Shown: one piece after another, positions 1 to 5,644 of the stretch
How positions within the stretch are numbered: position 1 is the first letter of the stretch
Layout of the letters: each line of letters begins with the position of its first letter
Source: Propionibacterium sp.
GTDB lineage: Bacteria > Actinomycetota > Actinomycetes > Actinomycetales > Actinomycetaceae
Assembly (NCBI GenBank): GCA_030460725.1
Contig: JAKECL010000144.1
Location: forward strand, 1 to 5,951
DNA: 5,951 nucleotides
Direction of reading: 5' to 3'
Translations under genes and position numbers: made by a program
Notes under the pieces: model-generated
Database searches by the model: none
Seen by the model: the letters and a program-made list of their open reading frames with translations, nothing else
Told to the model about the DNA's origin: nothing

Positions 1-2
1 GG

Positions 3-185
3 CACATGGTCTACACGAGCCCGGGCTGCCTGGAGAAGCTGGTGGGGGACCTGCGCATCTTCTACGCGGCCGGGGTGGGGGAGGTCGGTGCGGCGCCCGT
101 GGCGACCGGGCCCGCGACGACCGCGCCCGTGGACCTCTCCGACCTCGACGAACGCCCGGACCTGCCGCCGCTCGACCTGGTCTGA
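3..185 (+). CDS. C-terminal part of an unrecognised protein (gene A), 5' end outside the window
   Basis: The frame starting at base 3 is open from the window edge to a TGA at 183-185 and encodes 60 residues. The first 27 codons end in G or C, much stronger bias than in the cassette genes, so this is very likely real coding sequence and probably core genome. The visible part starts HMVYTSPGCLEKLVGDLRIF and ends in a low-complexity Ala/Pro/Thr tail followed by an acidic, Pro/Leu-rich end (DLPPLDLV). I do not recognise the family from this fragment. Its last 35 codons, including the stop, lie in the long direct repeat and recur at 5645-5766, where the copy has five extra residues (AAGAP type) in the tail. 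The original downstream neighbour was probably the convergent gene B now at the right edge. Confidence 0.7.
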   Translation, partial: HMVYTSPGCLEKLVGDLRIFYAAGVGEVGAAPVATGPATTAPVDLSDLDERPDLPPLDLV

Positions 186-218
186 CGGCCCCTGTCACTC
201 AACGCACTCGGTGCCCCC

Positions 219-232
219 AGACCGGAAGGTCT
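219..232. terminator. Short GNRA-loop hairpin after gene A (possible terminator)
   Basis: AGACC-GGAA-GGTCT forms a 5-bp stem with a GGAA tetraloop, 34 bases after the gene A stop. A wider inverted repeat overlaps it: AGGTCTCCC at 227-235 pairs with GGGAGACCT at 263-271. There is no T-run, so any terminator activity is inference from its place between two convergent gene ends. The same hairpin recurs at 5800-5813. Confidence 0.3.
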
Positions 233-251
233 CCCCTGCGGGGTCGCGAGC

Positions 252-314
252 TCACGCCGAACGGGAGACCTCCTCGGCACCGGAGTGCGCAGCGGTATCG
301 GACCGCGTCGCGGA
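252..314 (-). pseudogene. Duplicated C-terminal fragment of gene B
   Basis: On the minus strand this is the last 20 codons and the TGA stop (252-254) of the gene that continues off the right edge at 5833-5951. The fragment ends EEVSRSA, where the right copy has GEVSRSA. The other difference (GAT against GAC, Asp) is silent. Upstream of base 314 homology is lost and the frame has no plausible start before it runs into the promoter region of the membrane protein gene. It is therefore a truncated relic created with the long repeat. Confidence 0.6.
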
Positions 315-330
315 TGACGTCGCCCGACCG

Positions 331-385
331 TCGAGGTGCCCATGCTCCCTCCTACCATGTGCCCGTCAGCACAGCTCAGAGGAGG
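331..385 (+). promoter_or_regulatory. Probable promoter and ribosome binding site of the two-span membrane protein gene
   Basis: A TANNNT-type -10 hexamer, TACCAT, lies at 353-358. A weak -35 candidate is at 331-336 with 16-bp spacing. A strong Shine-Dalgarno GAGGAGG is at 379-385, 6 nt before the ATG at 392, and it decides that start over the upstream in-frame ATG at 314. The promoter lies just inside the cassette, so expression would not depend on the flanking genes. Confidence 0.5.
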
Positions 386-391
386 ACTCAC

Positions 392-994
392 ATGAGCGTC
401 GAGGCAGGGCACGGAACCGAAGGACCCACAGTCGACACCCCGTGCGGCCAGGAGCAGGGAGACCCGTGTCCGCAGGGCACGCCGGACGTCGTTGTCGGGA
501 GAGCGGCGCCGACGATGCCGGCACGGCCCACAGGTGCCGGAACTCGCAGGGGCACGTTGGTCCTGCGGGTGTTCGGAGCTGCACTCATCGTTATCGTGAC
601 CGCAATTGCGGTGTTCCTGTTGCTGCCTCGTGGGGATGCCGCGGGCGCGGCCGGAACCCCCCAGGCTGATGCCTCGTCCGAGACCGCGCTCGCTGTTGCG
701 AGGGCGGCATTCGATGCGAACAACGCGTCGGCAGACTCCGCGCCGAAGCAGCAGGTCGTCAACGGGTGGTACGCCAATGACCTGGGAGTGATCGAGGTCA
801 ACCAGCGGGATGCGGCCATCACCGCGACGCGCGCGACGAACACGCAGCTCACCACCGTCCACAACGACATCAGCCGGTCGAACGAGCTGGCGGCGGGGCT
901 GACCAAGGCGGTCCTGCTGGTGTCCGTCCTGGTGGCAGTCAAGACGGCACTCGACCTGGTGGTGGGCGCCCGCAGGGCGCGCACTCGGGCCTGA
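392..994 (+). CDS. Two-transmembrane-segment protein of unknown function
   Basis: This encodes 200 residues. I chose the ATG at 392 for its ideal GAGGAGG site; the in-frame ATG at 314 would add 26 residues and straddle the repeat boundary. Residues 1-54 form a Pro/Gly-rich, disordered-looking N-terminus. Segment 1 spans about 55-78 (LVLRVFGAALIVIVTAIAVF core). Residues 79-171 form a polar loop with QQVVNGWYANDLGVIEV near 120-136 and a likely helical stretch after it. Segment 2 spans about 172-191. Arg/Lys residues before segment 1 (TRR) and after segment 2 (ARRARTRA) suggest both ends are cytoplasmic and the loop is outside. There is no signal-peptide cleavage motif, lipobox or catalytic motif. 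I do not recognise the family. A stress or envelope membrane protein, or the membrane partner of a defence or toxin module, are both possible; neither is shown. It is the first gene of the cassette and stands alone, 440 bases before the next gene. Confidence 0.75.
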   Translation: MSVEAGHGTEGPTVDTPCGQEQGDPCPQGTPDVVVGRAAPTMPARPTGAGTRRGTLVLRVFGAALIVIVTAIAVFLLLPRGDAAGAAGTPQADASSETALAVARAAFDANNASADSAPKQQVVNGWYANDLGVIEVNQRDAAITATRATNTQLTTVHNDISRSNELAAGLTKAVLLVSVLVAVKTALDLVVGARRARTRA

Positions 995-1338
995 CGCGCT
1001 GCGAGGGTACGTCAGCGACATCGGTCCCGGCACCGGACGTGCCCTGCACCCGGCCGGGTGGCGCACCGTGCTCCTGGAGCATCTCACGGGTCGGGGGTAT
1101 GAGCCTCTGCCCGATGACCTCGCCGCGCATCCCCGCTGCCCGGCTCGAAACGCACGTTCCCCGTCAGCCGGCTCACTCACCTGCGCGTGGACGACGAGCC
1201 GGTTCGGCGGCTGATCCCGACATGCTTGGTGTGGACCGGCCAGGTCGCTGTGGCCACCCAGAGCATGCCGCTTCGCTGGAGACCCCTTCCGTGGACTCGA
1301 GCTCCCCTGGACTCGATCAGCAGGCTGGCCCGGTGGGA
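995..1338. other. Gene-poor stretch, possibly decayed coding sequence
   Basis: I see no intact gene here. Two overlapping plus-strand frames read like protein. The frame of codon 999 (about 999-1140) includes GPGTGRALHPAGWRTVLLEH and stops at 1212. The frame of codon 1118 runs to a TGA at 1361-1363 and includes THLRVDDEPVRRLIPTCLVW with G/C-biased third positions. Neither has a convincing start or ribosome binding site. Joining them would need a frameshift near 1145-1157. A minus-strand frame starting at 1130 is also open for 63 codons, so high GC alone could produce such runs. A frameshifted relic is plausible but unproven. Confidence 0.3.
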
Positions 1339-1380
1339 GACGCTCCAACGTACGTTGGCATGAGAGTCGACGCTCCAACG
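1339..1380. promoter_or_regulatory. Palindrome and paired direct repeats upstream of fic (possible operator)
   Basis: GACGCTCCAACG occurs at 1339-1350 and again at 1369-1380, exactly 30 bp apart, about three helical turns on the same DNA face. The end of the first copy is part of a perfect 14-bp palindrome, CCAACGTACGTTGG, at 1345-1358. The group ends 54 bp before the fic ATG. Such spacing is typical of a repressor or activator site; the binding protein is unknown. The Fic protein's own C-terminal winged-helix-like region could autoregulate, but that is only inference. Confidence 0.4.
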
Positions 1381-1420
1381 AAAAGGGCACGTTCGCTGGA
1401 TGTTGGTGCCTCTTGCCCAC

Positions 1421-1433
1421 TACAACTCTGGTC
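1421..1433 (+). promoter_or_regulatory. Possible leaderless promoter of fic
   Basis: No Shine-Dalgarno sequence precedes the ATG at 1434. A -10-like TACAAC at 1421-1426 lies 7 nt upstream, the usual distance for leaderless transcripts in actinobacteria. No good -35 is visible. Alternative starts are an in-frame TTG at 1413. Confidence 0.25.
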
Positions 1434-2554
1434 ATGAAGGCAGAGGACTTCGCCGAGGGTACCTGTGGGTCACCTGTGCGGGAGCCCGGCAACCGACATG
1501 CATTCACCCACTACTTGCCCCGGCCGATCCCTCGCGACCTGACGATCAGCACGACAGCAGTCGAGCTGATGTCCGAGGCCGATGCCGCGTTGGGAACGCT
1601 GCAGGGGCTCGGTGTCATCATGACGGACCCCGAGATGCTGATCGGGCCGTACTTGCGTCGCGAGGCGATCGCCAGTTCGCGGATCGAAGGAACGCAGGCT
1701 TCGCTGACTGATGTCCTCCAGGCAGAACTGGAGGAGCCGTCCGCCCCGAGTGGAGACATTCGCGGGGTCCAGCGGTACTTGGAAGCGACGCGGCTGGCCT
1801 ACGAACTCACTTGAAGACTCCCGATCACCCAGCGTCTCCTCCTGCAGGTTCACGAGGCATTGCTCACCGGAGTCCGCGGTCAGGAGAAGAACCCGGGTGA
1901 GTACCGGACGTCGCCTGTGTGGGTGGGCAGCGCAGGCGACACCCCGGACACGGCTCCCTACGTTCGACCCCTCCCGATGCGCATTCCTGATCTCATGACG
2001 GACTGGGAGAGATTTGTCAACGACGACGGGAAGACGGTGCCCCCCTCCTGCAGGCGGCGTTGATGCACTACCAGTTCGAGACGATCCATCCCTTCCTCGA
2101 CGGCAACGGACGGATTGGTCGCGTTGTCATCAGTCTTCTCCTCATGGAACGCGGGCGACTCGATCATCCGCTCCACTACGTGTCCCACTACTTCGAGACC
2201 CACCGCTCGCAGTACTACTCGGCGCTGCAAGGCGTCATGGAACGGAGCGACATCGAGACATGGATCAGGTTCTTCTTCGTGGCAACTCACGCGCAGGCAC
2301 GTGACGCGGTCGCTCGTTCACATCGGATCGTCACCGTGAGAGGGACGTACTTGACTGAGGCGCACAGAGGGCGGTCGGGTATGCCGAAACTGGTTGATCT
2401 GATCCTGGAGAACCCGTTCGTCACGGTCAAGCACTTCGCGGATGCCAGCGGTCTGACCCTCGAGGGCGCGCGGAACATCATCAAGAAGGCGGTGTCATTG
2501 GGCTGGCTTCGGAGCGTCGGCACCCGCGGACGCGGCGGACGCGAGTACTGGTGA
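1434..2554 (+). pseudogene. fic: Fic family protein (class II AMP-transferase type), broken by a stop and a frameshift
   Basis: Fic proteins transfer AMP, or another phosphate-linked group, from a nucleotide to a hydroxyl of a target protein. From ATG 1434 the frame shows a Fic N-terminal region (about residues 24-100, PRPIPRDLTI to QAELEE). Residues 81-86 are SSRIEG, matching the inhibitory [S/T]xxxE[G/N] motif upstream of the core, as in class II. The catalytic HPFLDGNGRIGR lies at 2087-2122 with its His. The C-terminal part (about 2380-2554, PKLVDLILENPFVTVKHFAD) resembles the winged-helix tail of many Fic proteins. A TGA at 1812-1814 interrupts the frame, which then continues in phase (RLPITQRLLLQVHEALLTGV). 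A second lesion lies in the C-run 2040-2045: six Cs where seven would restore VPPLLQAALMHYQFE. Repaired length would be about 373 residues, normal for the family. Residue chemistry is otherwise intact, so inactivation looks recent, unless the lesions are sequencing errors. An ATG at 2060 could give a 164-aa C-terminal product with the catalytic motif but no inhibitory helix; no evidence shows it is made. Confidence 0.88.
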
Positions 2555-2702
2555 GCACCCGAAGTGCTGGCAGCAATGGAAGCGCCCATGGACTACGGGG
2601 GCACGACGTCGGGGGGCTCGATGACGGCAGAGGCTGCCACGCATCCCTTCATCTGTGTCCGCGGCCTCCACGTCGGGCCGTGCAGGGCACCGGACGTCCC
2701 GC

Positions 2703-2714
2703 TATCGTCGGACC
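2703..2714 (+). promoter_or_regulatory. Probable leaderless promoter of the 336-aa helical protein gene
   Basis: TATCGT at 2703-2708 fits TANNNT and lies 6 nt before the ATG at 2715. There is no Shine-Dalgarno sequence, so transcription may start at or next to the ATG. No clear -35 is seen. The 160 bases between fic and this gene otherwise hold only a weak 5-bp hairpin (2554-2568) with no T-run. Confidence 0.35.
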
Positions 2715-3725
2715 ATGACGGACCGACTCCCGCGTGAGGACTTCTTCCGCAGGCTCGCCCCACTCGACGAGGACGCGTTGCGGAAGGCCCTGTGGACGCT
2801 CTACTGGCGGGGAAGTGCCCAGATGCGGGAACGCATCCTGGACACGCTGGATCCTGTGCGGGCCAAGGCCAGACGGGCCGCTGCCAACGCGCCGGCCGAC
2901 GGCGCACTCACCCTGGAGCGCATCAAGACCTTCGCAGGACTCGCCCGCGCAGGTGCCTATCTCGGACACGACCGCCGGGTCTCCCCCTCCCAGCGCACCA
3001 AGTGGCGCACCGAGTTCAAGGAGCTCGCCACCGATGCCCTATCCGCACTGCGCGGTGAGGACACGGAGAAGGCCGTCCGGGCCGTCGAGATCCTGGTCGA
3101 CCTGGCCTGCGAGATGGGTTCCTACGACTACTTCCGGTCGGAGGACTCGGTTGCCGCCGCCAGGTTCGTGGTCTCCGACGCTGCAGAGGCCATCTGGACG
3201 GTGGTGCGTGTCCAGCACGGCACCACCGTGTTGGCGGAGCGCGCCACCCCACAACTCATCCGCTGGGAGAGGCGCTACGGCTGGACGCGGTACGGGGAGG
3301 GCTGGGTCGCTGAGCGGGAGCGCAGCTTGACCGAGGTCCTCGCGCCGATGCTGGCGAACACCGACGCGTGGGGCGCATTCGCCGACGCAGAGGTCCACGC
3401 GCTCGACGCCCTCGCGACGACCACCCGGCGCCACCGGTACGACGATCCGGCGCACGACCGGGCCGCCAACCTGGCCCAGTGGCACGCCATGCTCCTGGAG
3501 CGCCTCGTCGACACGGAGTACGAGCCGCTCCTCGACACCTTGGTGAAGCACCCCGCACTGGTCGGCTCGGAGCGCACGTTCCTCGCCTCCCGCCTGGCCC
3601 ACCTGCGCGGGGATGACGAGTCGGCGCGGCGGCTGATCGCCCGGTGCCTGAAGGATGTGCCCGGACACAGTGAGTACCGGGAGTTCGCCCTCGTCCTGGG
3701 GTCCTCACCCGAGCCGCCCTCGTGA
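2715..3725 (+). CDS. Uncharacterised, probably all-helical 336-residue protein
   Basis: The ATG at 2715 is the only start that leaves a normal N-terminus (MTDRLPREDFFRRLAPLDED); the frame is open further upstream but reads as low-complexity Arg/Ser. No signal peptide, membrane segment or metal-binding cluster is seen. The protein is rich in Ala, Leu, Arg and Glu in helix-like spacing, consistent with stacked helices. Stretches that look conserved are GAYLGHDRRVSPSQRTKWRT at 80-99, YDYFRSEDSVAAARFVVSDA at 138-157 and RYGWTRYGEGWVAERE at 187-202. The C-terminal part (about 255-320) resembles a helical repeat of TPR or HEAT type (LLERLVDTEY; ASRLAHLRGDDESARRLIAR). I have a general impression of actinobacterial hypothetical proteins with this VSP-R-W-FK and DYFRSED pattern but cannot name a family. 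It is followed directly by a 99-bp repeat and then by the convergent pRiA4b-type gene, with 115 bp between the two stop codons. Confidence 0.85.
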   Translation: MTDRLPREDFFRRLAPLDEDALRKALWTLYWRGSAQMRERILDTLDPVRAKARRAAANAPADGALTLERIKTFAGLARAGAYLGHDRRVSPSQRTKWRTEFKELATDALSALRGEDTEKAVRAVEILVDLACEMGSYDYFRSEDSVAAARFVVSDAAEAIWTVVRVQHGTTVLAERATPQLIRWERRYGWTRYGEGWVAERERSLTEVLAPMLANTDAWGAFADAEVHALDALATTTRRHRYDDPAHDRAANLAQWHAMLLERLVDTEYEPLLDTLVKHPALVGSERTFLASRLAHLRGDDESARRLIARCLKDVPGHSEYREFALVLGSSPEPPS

Positions 3726-3738
3726 GCGGTCGGCCTCC

Positions 3739-3837
3739 CGCCGAGGGGTGGACGTCCCACCCAACGGCGGGGCTGGAGCGCCACCTCTCGGTGGGAACCC
3801 CTCCTCTCGGGATGCCCGTCCCCGGACCTGTCCGACC
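3739..3837. repeat. 99-bp hairpin-forming repeat, copy 1 (between the convergent gene ends)
   Basis: This aligns without gaps to 5413-5511 in the same orientation, 75 of 99 bases identical by my count. It can form hairpins GGGTGG-ACGTC-CCACCC (3746-3762) and CCACC-TCTC-GGTGG (3781-3794). It fills the gap between the stop at 3725 and the minus-strand stop at 3841, so it could also act as a two-way terminator, though no T-run follows the stems. It is probably a dispersed palindromic element. Confidence 0.75.
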
Positions 3838-3840
3838 GGA

Positions 3841-5322
3841 TCACGGCGTCCGCGTGGCGGCACGGGCCGCGGCCGCGACGTCCGCATCGACGCCGCGCGG
3901 GGGTCGACCAGTGCGCAGGGTCCCTGCCAGCAGTCCGAGGACGTCGAGCGTCGGGCTGCCAGCCGGAGGCGCCGCGAAGCTGTCCCTGGAGTCGTGCCAG
4001 CCGAGGTCGAACATCATCTCGCTGATGCTCCGGTCCCACAGTTCCGCAGGGGTCTCGCTCCCGGCGACGGCGAGGGCCGCCCAGCCGAACTGGCGCTCGG
4101 CGGTGGACTTCCCGAGCGGGAGCCGGCCCGTGATGTGGCGCAGGAGGGCCTCCGGGTCCTCACCACAGCGCCTGGCGGCCAGCGTCGGTGTGATGCGCCC
4201 CTTGCGCACGGAGACGAGCCCGAGGGCCCGAGCCGTGTCGCGCACCTGTGCGACGGGTGGGGTGAGGTCCTCGCGGTTGACCTTCCCGATCCACCACTCG
4301 GCGATGCCGGTGCGCCGCGCGACCTGCTCGACGTCGGCCGGCTTCAGGTACCCCGCAGCGGTGAGCCCGACGCCCTCGCCGATGACGTCGAGCAGGACCC
4401 GCAGGGGTTCCGTGAGCCGGGCAGCGGCATCGGCACTGACCTCGATGGGGCCGAAGGATGCGGGATCGGCGAGGGCGTCGCGCAGGAGGCGCGAGCCCCG
4501 GTTCCTCGACACCTCGAGCAGTGACGCGAGTTCCACGGTGACCGGCGCGGGCTCTACCGAGAGCATCGTGATCATCGCGTTCGTCCCCTCGAGGTCGAAG
4601 GCATCGGGATGCCACCCCTCGGGCAGCCAGGCGCGCCCGTCCTCGGCACTGTCGAAGACCTCCGGGCGCAGTGCATCATCGAAGCCGCTGCGCACCCACT
4701 CGGCGATCTCGCTGTAGCCCCACGCACCGCCGCAGTCCTCCGGTGGGCAGGCGAGCCTGCCCCGGAGGCACCGGGGGGCGGTCGGCGGGTCATTGAGCAC
4801 CTTCTCCACGCGCAGCACGTGCTCCCACCCGTCGCCGAAGTCGTACTCGTACCAGAGACGGTCGCCCTCGGCGGCGACGACCTGGTCCAGGCGGACTCCG
4901 TCCTCGAGCAGGCCCTCGTCACCCTCGTCGAGGTCGAAGGAAGTGAGGAACTCCGGAGCGTTGCGGCCGTTGCCCGTGCGGAAGCGGTGCAGGTGGCTGT
5001 CCGTCCACCCCATGGCGGCCTGGAGCACGTCGTGGAGGCGGGGGAGAGTGATGTCCCCGGGGACATCGATGCGCCGCCAGACGGGCGGTTTGGTGCGCAG
5101 GAGGTCGACCCGGATGCGGAAGCCCCTCGTGGTCGTGGGGACGGGGTGGAGTCGGGGCCGAGGGTGATGCCAGGTGTCAGGCAGTCCGGGCCCGCCGCCG
5201 GGGAGTGCACCGGGGAAGCCGCCGGAGAGCAGTGCTCCGATCTGTTCCGGGGTGGCATCGCTCAGGAGTTCCTGGATGAACCTCCGGAGGTCCGGCGACT
5301 CGAACTCGTTGTCGGATGTCAT
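3841..5322 (-). CDS. Plasmid pRiA4b ORF-3-like domain protein with long C-terminal extension
   Basis: The 493-residue product starts at ATG 5322, preceded 5 nt upstream by AGGGGGA. The frame is open to 5643, but that extension crosses the 99-bp repeat and reads as low complexity. Residues 1-65 hold a short acidic helix (PDLRRFIQELLSD) and a Pro/Gly linker. Residues about 68-210 match the pRiA4b ORF-3 family (PF07929): FRIRVDLLRTKPPVWRRIDV at 68-87, LHDVLQAAMGW-DSHLHRF near 96-114, WYEYDFGDGWEH at 157-168, and the Cys-bearing PRCLRGRLACPPEDCGG at 183-199 (C185, C192, C197). The domain's biochemical role is not established, and many members come from plasmids or mobile regions. Residues about 240-445 form a second, mostly helical region (LTAAGYLKPADVEQVARRTG; GKVNREDLTPPVAQVRD) found in longer actinobacterial members as far as I recall, possibly winged-helix. 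The gene is convergent with 2715-3725 and bracketed by the two 99-bp repeats. Confidence 0.9.
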   Translation of the reverse strand: MTSDNEFESPDLRRFIQELLSDATPEQIGALLSGGFPGALPGGGPGLPDTWHHPRPRLHPVPTTTRGFRIRVDLLRTKPPVWRRIDVPGDITLPRLHDVLQAAMGWTDSHLHRFRTGNGRNAPEFLTSFDLDEGDEGLLEDGVRLDQVVAAEGDRLWYEYDFGDGWEHVLRVEKVLNDPPTAPRCLRGRLACPPEDCGGAWGYSEIAEWVRSGFDDALRPEVFDSAEDGRAWLPEGWHPDAFDLEGTNAMITMLSVEPAPVTVELASLLEVSRNRGSRLLRDALADPASFGPIEVSADAAARLTEPLRVLLDVIGEGVGLTAAGYLKPADVEQVARRTGIAEWWIGKVNREDLTPPVAQVRDTARALGLVSVRKGRITPTLAARRCGEDPEALLRHITGRLPLGKSTAERQFGWAALAVAGSETPAELWDRSISEMMFDLGWHDSRDSFAAPPAGSPTLDVLGLLAGTLRTGRPPRGVDADVAAAARAATRTP

Positions 5323-5327
5323 CTGGT

Positions 5328-5366
5328 TCCCCCTGATTCCGCAGAACGCCCTGAACAGACAGGGTA
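5328..5366 (-). promoter_or_regulatory. Promoter, dyad and ribosome binding site of the pRiA4b ORF-3-like gene
   Basis: Read on the minus strand, TACCCT (5366-5361) fits a TANNNT -10 and would start transcription near 5354, giving a leader of about 30 nt. AGGGGGA at 5334-5328 is the Shine-Dalgarno site. An inverted repeat, CCCTG (5349-5353) and CAGGG (5360-5364), spans the -10 and start point and could be an operator or a leader hairpin. The -35 is unclear. Confidence 0.4.
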
Positions 5367-5412
5367 TCCGGTCACGGCAGTCGGCACAGGTGCACCGGGC
5401 GGAGGGAGCTTT

Positions 5413-5511
5413 CGCCGAACGGTGGACTTCCCACCGAACGGAGGGGGTATAGGTCCACCGTTCGGTGAGAACTCCACCGTTGGGGATGCCTGCCTGCGGA
5501 AATGTCCGACC
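5413..5511. repeat. 99-bp hairpin-forming repeat, copy 2 (upstream of the pRiA4b-type gene)
   Basis: This is the second copy of the element at 3739-3837. Hairpin 1 is CGGTGG-ACTTC-CCACCG (5420-5436). The outer pair is C-G here and G-C in copy 1, a compensatory change. Hairpin 2 is CACC-GTTC-GGTG (5456-5467). The copy also has a 13-bp inverted repeat, CCGAACGGTGGAC (5415-5427) with GTCCACCGTTCGG (5453-5465), which is degraded in copy 1. Copy 2 is the more regular one. Confidence 0.75.
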
Positions 5512-5552
5512 TGCGACACCTTCCACGACGCGCGACGCGCGGAGCGGAAGTA

Positions 5553-5574
5553 GGAGCGGGAGCGGGAGCGGGAG
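5553..5574. repeat. Short tandem hexamer repeat GGAGCG
   Basis: Three perfect GGAGCG units plus a partial fourth occur in the gene-free segment between the 99-bp repeat and the long direct repeat. Such a tract is prone to slippage but does not lie in a supported gene, so no effect can be assigned. Confidence 0.6.
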
Positions 5575-5596
5575 GTCGCAGCAGGGAGTCGGTTGA

Positions 5597-5644
5597 TCAG
5601 TGCATGAGAGGCACGAGCCGCCCCTCTTCCCAGGCATGCCCATC
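5597..5644 (-). pseudogene. Possible 15-codon C-terminal remnant of a leftward gene cut by the long repeat
   Basis: On the minus strand the last bases before the repeat boundary read DGHAWEEGRLVPLMH and then TGA at 5597-5599, with coding-like codon choice. The codon boundary coincides with the repeat edge at 5644/5645, and upstream the frame enters the gene A duplicate in antisense as Arg-rich nonsense. It may be the tail of a gene whose rest was lost when the cassette formed. The piece is too short to identify and could be chance. Confidence 0.2.

Larger units (their letters stand above)
79..314. repeat. Left copy of long direct repeat flanking the 5.3-kb cassette
   Basis: These 236 bases match 5645-5895 in the same orientation. 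By eye the only differences are a 15-nt segment absent here (present in the right copy within the gene A tail), one T/C at base 274 and one A/G at base 297. Identity ends sharply at both sides: base 78 is G against C, and base 315 is T against A. The repeat spans the last 35 codons of gene A, the short A/B intergenic part, and the last 20 codons plus stop of gene B on the other strand. No transposon-like inverted ends are seen. It is best explained as duplicated target or recombination homology at the insertion of 315-5644. Confidence 0.9.

Noticed and set aside
314..391. Upstream ATG start for the membrane protein
   Set aside because: ATG 314 has no ribosome binding site and sits on the repeat boundary; ATG 392 has GAGGAGG at ideal distance.
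62..1507. Minus-strand open frame of 481 codons
   Set aside because: It runs antisense through gene A, the repeat, the membrane protein gene and the fic start, reads as Arg/Pro/Ser/Gly-rich sequence with no domain, and is a typical high-GC shadow frame.
2554..2568. Hairpin AGCAC-CCGAA-GTGCT after fic as a terminator
   Set aside because: The stem is only 5 bp and no T-run follows, so it is too weak to call.
2593..2670. Minus-strand tail AASAVIEPPDVVPP with a stop at 2593-2595 as a gene remnant
   Set aside because: It is short, Pro/Val-rich, has no start or homology visible, and upstream it merges with antisense of the 336-aa gene.
3655..4717. Two long plus-strand frames opposite the pRiA4b-type gene
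   Set aside because: They are antisense to a gene with a recognisable domain and good codon bias, and their translations are low-complexity.
4609..5553. 314-codon plus-strand frame antisense to the pRiA4b-type gene and its upstream region
   Set aside because: It is the complement of the conserved domain region and crosses the 99-bp repeat; no motif is seen.
5553..5574. GGAGCG repeats as a CRISPR-like array
   Set aside because: Units are six bases with no spacers; it is only a short tandem repeat.
5323..5643. N-terminal extension of the pRiA4b-type protein by 107 residues
   Set aside because: The extension passes through the 99-bp repeat and hexamer tract and reads as low complexity, while ATG 5322 has a clear AGGGGGA site.
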